Of a stretch of DNA of 64,000 nucleotides, positions 56,822 to 64,000 are shown piece after piece (the stretch's first letter is position 1; the number at the start of each line of letters is the position of its first letter). This DNA is from Pseudo-nitzschia pungens (Eukaryota > Bacillariophyta > Bacillariophyceae > Bacillariales > Bacillariaceae). The notes beneath the pieces were generated by a model. The model saw only the letters and a program-made list of their open reading frames with translations, made no database searches and was not told where the DNA came from. Position numbers and translations under genes: made by a program. The stretch covers positions 1,151,001 to 1,215,000 of the forward strand of contig CM074758.1 in assembly GCA_037355855.1 (NCBI GenBank), read 5' to 3'.

Positions 56822-58264
56822 TTATTTCTTCTTGCCGCCCTTCTCACCCTTGCTCAATTCAGGTGGTCCTCGAACAAATGGGAGGAAATCTTTGCCTCCC
56901 ATGTACGGGCGAAGAACTTCCGGTACGATCACACCGTCCTCCGTTTGGTAGGTTTCCAACAAACAGCAAATACCTCTTCCGGTAGCGCAGAGAGTGGCGT
57001 TCAACATGTGCACGTAGGAACTACGAGCATTCAAGTCTCCCTTGGTGGACTTCTTACCTCCACATCGCGTTCCAACACCGCGGGCCTGGTAATCCGTACA
57101 GTTAGAGCAGCTCACCAACTCACGATAGGCTTGTTGACCGGGGAACCACGCCTCGAGATCGTACTTTTTGACGGCTGCGTCGTTCAATTCGTCACTGACC
57201 AAGCAAACAACACGGTAGGAGAATCCGAGGGAATCGTAAAATTCCTTGGCAGCTTCGAGCATGCGCTTGTGTTCGGCTTGAGAAACCTCGAAATCGTCAT
57301 CTACCAGGCAAAATTGTTCAATCTTTTCGAACTGATGAACACGGAAAATACCTCGAATGTCCTTGCCAGAAGAACCGGCTTCCTTTCGGAAGCACGTGGA
57401 GATGCCAGCGTATCTCAGAGGAAGAGCTGACTTTTCGACCCATTCGTCCTTGTGGTAGGCACACAGTGGTTGTTCGGAGGTAGCAATGAGGTATTTTTCC
57501 TTGCTTTCACCATCGGGATCGTCGGTTTTTCCAGAAACTTTGTAGAGTTGCTCGTCAAAGTCGTCCAACTGTGCGATTGAGGCCATGACATCCTTGTTCA
57601 TGAAGAACGGAGGTTGGACAACGTTGTATCCACGTGCGCCCAAGAAGGCAATACCGTAGTTGATGATTGCTTGATTCAACAAGACACCAGCATTTGTCAG
57701 GAAGTAAGCCCGATGACCAGCAACGTTTGATCCACGGATGGGTTCGTATCCACCAATTCTCCACAAGAGTTCATCGTGGGTCAAGGGTTTGGTTTCTGGC
57801 AGAGTGTACTCCAATTTGCCCTGAGCAGCAGGCAAGATTCCCTCTCCCTCTGGTGGGATTGGTTTCAAGCAAATGACCAGGTTGTCTTCTTCCTCGTTGT
57901 TAGAAATAGGAACCTCTGGATCGACAATGTTGCCGATACGATTGAGAAGCCTATCCCGGTTTTCGGCGACAAGAGGCAATTTGGCTTCGACTTCCTTGAT
58001 CTGCTGTTGGACGGCCTTCATCTCGGCAATTTCGGCATCACAATTTTCTTTCGCCTTTTTCTTTGGCGTGATCTTCTCTTTTTGAATCTTGTTCACCAGC
58101 TTTCGCATGTCATCCTTTTCCTTGGTCAAGGCGCGCCATTTCTCGTCTTCGGCAATGACCTCGTCCACCCATTCAGGAGGTTTGAATCGCTGCTCCATGT
58201 ACTTGCGGTATTTGGCGGGATCACCCCCTCTGTACGTACGGAGTTCGTTGATGTCGATAGGCAT
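56822..58264 (-). CDS. SARS: seryl-tRNA synthetase, cytosolic type
   Basis: An intronless minus-strand frame of 480 residues starts at the ATG at 58264. The enzyme charges tRNA-Ser with serine. The N-terminal coiled-coil arm that contacts the tRNA long variable arm covers about residues 40-110 (EKDDMRKLVNKIQKEKITPK). The class II core has the motif 1 region around PPFFMNKDVMASIAQL. TSEQPLCAYHKDEW binds serine. Motif 2 is FRKEAGSSGKDIRGIFRVHQ; motif 3 is CATGRGICCLLETYQTEDG. A eukaryotic-type start (MPIDINELRTYRGGDP) and the lack of a presequence indicate the cytosolic enzyme. It ends in GEKGGKKK. It is convergent with TypA, and its 5' side faces two tRNA genes, one of them its own substrate type. 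Confidence 0.96.
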   Translation of the reverse strand: MPIDINELRTYRGGDPAKYRKYMEQRFKPPEWVDEVIAEDEKWRALTKEKDDMRKLVNKIQKEKITPKKKAKENCDAEIAEMKAVQQQIKEVEAKLPLVAENRDRLLNRIGNIVDPEVPISNNEEEDNLVICLKPIPPEGEGILPAAQGKLEYTLPETKPLTHDELLWRIGGYEPIRGSNVAGHRAYFLTNAGVLLNQAIINYGIAFLGARGYNVVQPPFFMNKDVMASIAQLDDFDEQLYKVSGKTDDPDGESKEKYLIATSEQPLCAYHKDEWVEKSALPLRYAGISTCFRKEAGSSGKDIRGIFRVHQFEKIEQFCLVDDDFEVSQAEHKRMLEAAKEFYDSLGFSYRVVCLVSDELNDAAVKKYDLEAWFPGQQAYRELVSCSNCTDYQARGVGTRCGGKKSTKGDLNARSSYVHMLNATLCATGRGICCLLETYQTEDGVIVPEVLRPYMGGKDFLPFVRGPPELSKGEKGGKKK

Positions 58265-58664
58265 TGTAAAGAAGTAAAGTGGTATAAGACTTAGTGAACT
58301 AGAGCTGTTTCTTTCTGTTGAAGTGTTTCCAACAAAAAATTATACTTCGTAATAATAATGTCGACGGCTTTGTTCTGGCCCTCCGTGAAAAAAAGTTACC
58401 AGTAAGTTACGGATAGTAATGATATCGGAATTGGAGAATGGTCACAAATTCCCTCGTTCGCATCCATCCACACGTTTACTTTTACACGAGTTCGTACGAG
58501 TAAGCTGGTTTCATGGGAGCATGTTTCATGGGATCATGACCGTGGCACAAGTTTCAACCACATATGAATGCACGAGTGGAAGTTTCACTGGCAGTAAAGT
58601 GGGGAAGATCCATGCAGATAATCAGAAAGTAAAATGTACGACACTCGACAGGCAACAAGCTGAC
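58265..58664. other. upstream region of seryl-tRNA synthetase
   Basis: Promoter side of the synthetase gene up to the tRNA-Asn gene. No further gene is seen. Confidence 0.4.
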
Positions 58665-58737
58665 GGATGATTAGCTCAGTTGGTAGAGCGTGCGACTGTT
58701 AATCGCAAGGCCATGAGTTCGATTCTCATATCGTCCG
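58665..58737 (+). tRNA. trnN-GUU: tRNA-Asn (GTT)
   Basis: A 73-base cloverleaf without intron. The acceptor stem pairs GGATGAT with ATCGTCC (one G-T) and the discriminator is G. The D stem is GCTC/GAGC. The anticodon stem TGCGA/TCGCA encloses CTGTTAA, with anticodon GTT at 58698-58700. The T stem ATGAG/CTCAT encloses TTCGATT. The internal A and B boxes are intact and a T-rich run does not follow at once. Confidence 0.95.
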
Positions 58738-59609
58738 CTTTCATGATCTCTTGCTGTTATTTTGCTCTCGAACGACACAAAGCAAACACCGACGCACAAC
58801 TACCGGTACGTTAAACCTTACGGGAGGAAGCTGTTTTTCAGATACAACAGTCTGTAGGCTCCAGGCTTATTGTTTGCTACAACTTCGTATGCCTCCTTCA
58901 TCTACGGTAATACCTTGCACAAATTTATTTTGTCATATGGCATTTGGTCACAATTGCACATATTTTATATCTTCACAAGCATTGTAAGTTAAACAAGGCA
59001 GTCACTCATTCAATTCTTGCTTCCATCTCTTACTAGTAGTATTATTGGCTATTGCTAATATAGAACCGATTGAAGAAACCAAATTTTTCTATTCCCATTT
59101 TTGAGAGCAGAAAGTCCCCTAACGTTCAAAAGTTACTGCAATTTGGACAATTGCACCTCCTGTGATGTATATCACAGCAGTGCTTGGAAAGAATGTGGTG
59201 GGTTCTGACTGCTTCTTGAACCAAAATGAGATTTTTCATACAGTATTCAATCGTGTTCATCCATGCCCTCCCAGAGTTTGGATGATATAGGAGTCATGGG
59301 ACAGTGCTGATCTCGGAATCATGGTCTGAAAATGGCATTCCTGTCCCTGTTGCTAACCATATCCCATATGGCTCCTGTAGTAGCAAACAAGAATGCCTGA
59401 TACACAAATCCTAGAACTTCAATCTGTCCTAGAACGCAGCACGACAGAACTCAATGATGATCACCTTCCACAAACCCTTACTTTGACGCGTCCGTCGCAT
59501 ACAGTAACTGCCGACAATCATTATCAATACGAAAACCTCGAGCGACGTTGTACTCACTTGGAAGCCAATCTACCCTTTGTAAACTATGAAATACACCACT
59601 TGAGCATGT
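58738..59609. other. spacer between two tRNA genes
   Basis: No gene is supported. A 72-codon frame at 59393-59611 runs into the tRNA-Ser and has no recognised features. Confidence 0.45.
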
Positions 59610-59691
59610 GACAGTGTGGCCGAGTGGTTAAGGCGATGGATTGCTAATCCATTGTACTTCGTACGCGCAGGTTCGAATCCTGCCACTGTCG
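59610..59691 (+). tRNA. trnS-GCU: tRNA-Ser (GCT)
   Basis: An 82-base type II tRNA. The acceptor stem pairs GACAGTG with CACTGTC and the discriminator is G. The anticodon arm ATGGA/TCCAT encloses TTGCTAA, with anticodon GCT at 59643-59645. A long variable arm (near TGTACTTCGTACGC) separates it from the T arm GCAGGTTCGAATCCTGC. A T5 run at 59696-59700 is a likely RNA polymerase III terminator. Confidence 0.96.
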
Positions 59692-59903
59692 ACACTTTTT
59701 GCTTCATTTTCGTTGTTCCAGAGAGATTGCTTGGCACCGTCTACAACCGTCTACAATCGTCTTCGCCATGATTGCGTCACAAGTCAGAACTAGCGCAATG
59801 ATGCATTCGTTTGAACCCGAAGGAATAAGCCTTACTTGTTCCTGTCTAGTTCATCGATTGGAATGGTGTCATATGTGACGCAGAGAATACCCCGAATCCA
59901 ACG
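59692..59903. other. spacer before the oxygenase gene
   Basis: Short non-coding stretch; it starts with the T-run that probably terminates the tRNA-Ser transcript. Confidence 0.4.
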
Positions 59904-61551
59904 ATGCGTAGCTATGCGGGACAGCAATCACATTATTATTATGTTGTGTTCTTTCTCCTCTTTCGAAGGGGGTACTCTCTATCGACAGCAGCCATTCTGA
60001 AACGAAACGTCCGTCCCTTTTTCATCGGGTCGGCACCGTTCGCGTCGCCAACCTTGTTTCTCGCGGATAAATTTGAAGGATACCAACTGTTGCTTATCTT
60101 GCGAAGACATAAATGCGAATCACTTTGGAACGTTACATCGTAGTGAGGAAGTAGAAGGAAGGAGCGATCACAATCGTGTCGACAATTACTCGAAAATTCA
60201 CAAGGGAGAGATTTACGTCGAGGACAACTTCTTAACCCCTCTGGAAATTGCTCGCCTTCGTGAGGATATCGCCCAGTTGCAGCGGAAAGGATGTTTCAAA
60301 CCGAGCGGTCTATCGAATCGCGTCGAGGGAGATGAAAACATTTTCGGTCCATCCGATCGACTGACGTGCACCATTACCCCGGATTTGTTCCCGGGTGACA
60401 AGCAACTTTCCAGCGTGCGCTTCCTAGTGGAAGAAAAGATGGAACATCTGAAGCAAACACTCCATTCGATTCGCAATCACCGCATTGAGCTAGAATCTGG
60501 CATCGGCGTTATGCAACAATCGGATTTGAAACTCGAATTAGCGGAGATGTATTACAGCATTTCACCCGAGGGTTCGCAGCTTCCGAGGCACCAGGACGAA
60601 CGACACGAGGATACAAAGGGCGTCAAGGGCTGGATCAACGAGACCAGAAGAAGCATCTCGTGGTTGATCTACCTCAACTGCGAGAACTGGGGTAGTGAGC
60701 GCACTCCAAACCAAACGGAAGAAATGGAAGAAATGCCAACAGCAACTACAACTTCATCTTCTACACGCAAACCAAATTCCCAAGGCGAAAATATCATCAC
60801 AGGCTCCGGCGGAGAACTACGAGCTTACTGCAGAACATGTTGCTCCGAGGAGCATATTCGCTGTGGATCGCATGAAGGAGATTTACAAGTGGGATGGCTG
60901 CGTTGTAGCCCAACACCATCTTCGTCGTCAACAACAGCAAACAAAATTGAGTTCGAACCAATATTCCTGGACAGCTGGGTGCAAACCAAAGCACGAACAA
61001 AATCTCAAGAACAGGATTCAAGTGAAGGAACAGTAGAAATGGCCTACGACAACGCAATCACCAGCTCGTCTGCTCGTTGGCAGCCAATGTCTGCTCTCTA
61101 TCGCCTTCGGAGGAACAGGAGCTTTCCTTCACGATCCAAGAACGAACCAATTAGGTCAGCGTCTCTATCGGAAGAATGCTTCACGCGCTACGCAAAGAAT
61201 AATACAGTCCGCGAATATCTCTCAGAACCGTTCGGACCGAACAGCCCATCATGGCCATCGGATCAGGATCTCGAACCGACCGAATTTGCGAAAGCGCTGG
61301 CATTGCAGCTTACGAGGAAGGATCATCAGACTCGATTCGTCGGTACGGAAGACATATGCGGACAAGATCATTCGAATAGTTTGTCGGGGATGCAGGTAGT
61401 GGATGTACTGCCAAGAGGTGGCAGGCTTGTGCTTTTTGATTCCGTGACGGTGCCACACGAAGTTCTGGAGGTAACCAACGGGACCCGATTGGCAATTGCA
61501 GGATGGTTTCACGAACCACAGCAAGAATTTCCAGGCTGGTACGGGACTTGA
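59904..61551 (+). CDS. 2OG-Fe(II) oxygenase, prolyl 4-hydroxylase-like
   Basis: The catalytic frame is open from 60001 to 61551 but has no early ATG. The best start is the ATG at 59904 in another frame, which gives a signal-anchor-like beginning (YYYVVFFLLFRRGYSL) and ends at 60143. The two must join between 60001 and 60143 through an unlocated intron or a one-base break. The domain starts HKGEIYVEDNFLTPLEIARL. The iron ligands are HxD in LPRHQDER (bases about 60589-60597) and the distal His in VTVPHEVL (about 61456). The 2-oxoglutarate Arg is in TRLAIAGWFH. RRSISWLIYLN and GGRLVLFDS are the usual core strands. A Ser/Thr/Gln-rich stretch of more than 130 residues is inserted between the two halves. 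The substrate is unknown; prolyl hydroxylation of proteins is the nearest analogy. Confidence 0.8.
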
Positions 61552-63536
61552 TCATGGTCAATTCTTGATGGTCGCTACAATTAGACGGAACGGTAGACTA
61601 TCGTGTGGTTGTTTCCCTACCACAATTGAGGAGTTAAAGAGTGTCCCGTGACTGTGCGCAAGGAAAATACGCATCATGGAGAGCTAGTAGTCCGAACTTG
61701 GTTGCAACAGCAGATGTTACTGTACCTTTTTACGGACTACGATAGATTATCAACACGTTCGGCACTCATAGTTGCTTTGTACAAGACCTCTGTGCAACTT
61801 GTACGGTTTGGATTCCTGATGACAGAGTTTTTCTGGGGTCTTCATCGAACCAAGTTTGCAACGAAACAAACAGCAGCGCTCTGGACGTTTCGAGTTCTTC
61901 TTATTGGTACGTTTACCGCACCCAACTCTCATAAACCACATCATGCTGTCATCGTACGTGGGTACGAGGGTACGAGGGTATCACGATGTCGAACCAAAAG
62001 CGTCTCCCGTTTCCACATTTTTACTCTTCCTTACCGTGATAATCCCCACAACAGCCCAAATTCTCGTCCCCACATGCATATTGAATCGGGACATAGCGTG
62101 CGATTTCGCTTTTTGACTTTCGATGGATGGCAGATGGTAGGATAGCTAAAAATACTAAATACAAGTCCAATGCGTCGTTGTACCTTCCGCGTATGCTATG
62201 TTTCATATCAATATGAGAAATACAGTAAACAAACAATACTGTAATACGAAGTAGTAGGAGTGAGTGTTCTAGGAATGATGCCATACATACTGAAGTCGTG
62301 CAAAATGTGTCGAGGAGCTCATGCTGATTATTGTCGATGAGAATAAGAATAGAGGCCTTCGGAAAGATTATTAAAATACAGTAATAATTAATAATGGACC
62401 AAGATTGAAGATGTACCGTAGTTAATTACCGTCAGGTGTACCGATATTGCCCTACCGGTATGGTCTATTGAATACGTACTACTACGTAGTATTTTCGTTG
62501 AGAATGGCTGGGAAATACGGGGTGAATGGATTGACATAATATCTTCTTTCTTTAGAAACTCAGTCTTCGTAAATCAAAATATTACTACGAAAGAATACTG
62601 TATCCAAAAATAATGACGTAGTGCATTACTACAGAAGAGTCATCGGTCCAGTATTTTGGACCGGAGGTAGTACTTCCGAATGTCACGAGGAGATGTTCTA
62701 TGTTCTATTGCACAAATATTCTGGAAGGAAGCGCAAGTTCCTAAAAAAGAGAATTATTGCAATAATTACAGTAAACGCTAAAAAATAGTACACGTACTTT
62801 CATTATAACGATCAATATTGATTATGTCATTCTTCATACTTTTACTATTCGACGATGATTTAGGTCTGTATCAAAATCGCTACGCCTAAAAAATCTCAAT
62901 TTCATTAAAGTTCTATTGATATGGAACATTGCAATTAAGTATTGGTAGTTCCGATCATTTAATTCTAGATTGAGGACTTAAATGCCTAAATATCTTCCAC
63001 TTTTGATGACTCCGTTGAAAAGGATACGCCTTACGGCGATCCCTAGGGTTAAAAATGAATAAAGCCTGACGTTTTTGTGTCTAATCTTCTTAATGAATCA
63101 TTCCTACATACTTCATTGTACGTACTTCCTTCATCCAATCTTGAAAGACCTAATAACTTAACAACTGAACCTGTACGAGTAATTTTCCCTTGTAGTTCGA
63201 TGGTGTACAAATACAAAAGTTTCTTCCTTCAAAAAATATCATTCACTTTCGGATACCAACCAAATTCGATGATGAACAATATGAGTTCGTAGCCAGACGA
63301 ATAGTAAGCATATTCATTGTGATATCTTCTTTTCTATCCAGCAAGTAATCCTCGCCTAGGTCGAACCAATTGATCCACCACACCTCTCGAGGTAGAGAAC
63401 CACATTCATTTCGTTCTTGTTCCCCGGAACGGATCAATTAGAGACTACGGTACGTGCAGATATTGCCACGGGGCTTTCCGAACAGGAAGGCGCTTCAAAC
63501 CGGACCGCGTCGCCACATATTTAACCAGATTTCACG
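61552..63536. other. intergenic, no supported gene
   Basis: A 165-codon frame at 61648-62145 follows the oxygenase but lacks family features and looks like untranslated sequence. The rest is AT-rich with TACGAAGTA-type words and no recognisable element. Confidence 0.4.
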
Positions 63537-64000
63537 ATGAACTCGAGGAAAAGAAGACATAACCTATGCACGTCATGCGATGATAGATCGAATCATTCGG
63601 AAATCTCTAAACCAAACCTCAACAAACCCGGGGTTAGTGACAGTGAAAGCAAATGCACTGCTTCAACTGCTGATGATTCATCTGCGTTGGGTTATTGGTC
63701 ATGTTCATCCTATTCGTCATCAATGCAAGAAAGTGGACGGAACCAAAACTGTACTTCGGAGAACGACAGCAATACCTCGTCAAAGAAAAAAAGCAAGAAA
63801 CGCAACAGGAACGGATGGAAGAGAAAAGATGTCCTCGACAACTCGTCTCAAAAGGTACACGAGTTCGATATTGATATGATGCATCCCATAATCATCCCGA
63901 AGAATTTGAGAGATCATTGTGATAAATATGAAGGAAGTTATTGGACTGAACCTGCAACTAAACAACGGCGTAGAACTTCGACTGCAAGATATGGTTGTTT
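63537..64000 (+). CDS. 5' part of an unrecognised basic protein, cut by the window edge
   Basis: An ATG at 63537, preceded in frame by a stop at 63522, opens a frame that stays open to the end of the window (154 codons). It starts MNSRKRRHNLCTSCDDRSNH and is rich in Ser, Asn and Lys. A basic cluster (KKKSKKRNRNGWKRKD) could be a nuclear signal. The end looks more ordered: MMHPIIIPKNLRDHCDKYEG, then SYWTEPATKQRRR. I do not recognise the family. The gene continues beyond position 64000. Confidence 0.6.
   Translation, partial: MNSRKRRHNLCTSCDDRSNHSEISKPNLNKPGVSDSESKCTASTADDSSALGYWSCSSYSSSMQESGRNQNCTSENDSNTSSKKKSKKRNRNGWKRKDVLDNSSQKVHEFDIDMMHPIIIPKNLRDHCDKYEGSYWTEPATKQRRRTSTARYGC

Noticed and set aside
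59393..59611. 72-codon frame before tRNA-Ser
   Set aside because: Runs into the tRNA gene and has no recognised features.
61648..62145. 165-codon frame downstream of the oxygenase
   Set aside because: No domain or compositional sign of coding, and several short frames overlap it; more likely 3' untranslated or spacer sequence.

Overview
The window looks like nuclear DNA from a diatom, probably a pennate one. The reasons are: plastid precursors with an ASAF-type signal-peptide/transit-peptide junction (TypA at 54.3 kb, protoporphyrinogen oxidase at 43.6 kb), a plastid-targeted glucose-6-phosphate isomerase, families expanded in diatoms (DUF6824, a 7TM receptor-like family, an ion-channel-like nucleotide cyclase), short GT-AG introns, and gene-poor AT-rich spacers full of ACTAGT, ACCGGT and GTAAGGTTAC words. 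The genus is not determined.

Layout: 0-3.2 kb, a low-complexity protein with a SAM-like segment and a frame-broken 7TM receptor-like gene followed by a coding-like minisatellite. 4.5-9.4 kb, a two-exon protein with PDZ-like, split SYLF, PH-like and VASt/START-like regions. 9.4-12.8 kb, spacer with two copies of a 93-bp foldback element. 12.9-15.3 kb, a nitrate transporter of the NRT2/NNP family. 18-22 kb (minus), a membrane protein with a class III cyclase domain lacking both metal-binding aspartates. 24-29 kb, mitochondrial GrpE, an ITP/XTP phosphatase of the YjjX type and a polytopic membrane protein. 29.8-34 kb, a tandem pair of type II membrane proteins resembling glycosyltransferases; one is frame-broken and has lost its HxRCGD motif. 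34.4-37 kb (minus), glucose-6-phosphate isomerase. 39-39.7 kb, a decayed satellite. 40.5-43.6 kb, a DUF6824 protein and, converging on it, protoporphyrinogen oxidase. 44.7-47.9 kb, a Rad5/HLTF-type helicase-E3 ligase with two frame breaks. 48.1-49 kb, two inverted copies of a MITE-like element. 49.7-52.4 kb, a Sec63-domain protein without a J domain and a membrane RING-H2 protein. 54.3-58.3 kb, convergent plastid TypA and cytosolic seryl-tRNA synthetase. Then tRNA-Asn(GTT), tRNA-Ser(GCT), a 2OG-Fe(II) oxygenase and the start of a gene running off the right edge.

The genes are mostly unlinked housekeeping and signalling genes, as expected for a eukaryotic chromosome; I see no operon-like system. 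The most unusual items are the predicted catalytically dead cyclase fused to a channel-like membrane module, the tandem glycosyltransferase-like pair, the foldback and MITE elements, the dispersed 10-mer, and a set of frame breaks that all need one extra base skipped. All readings come from eye translation and motif recognition; no searches were run.
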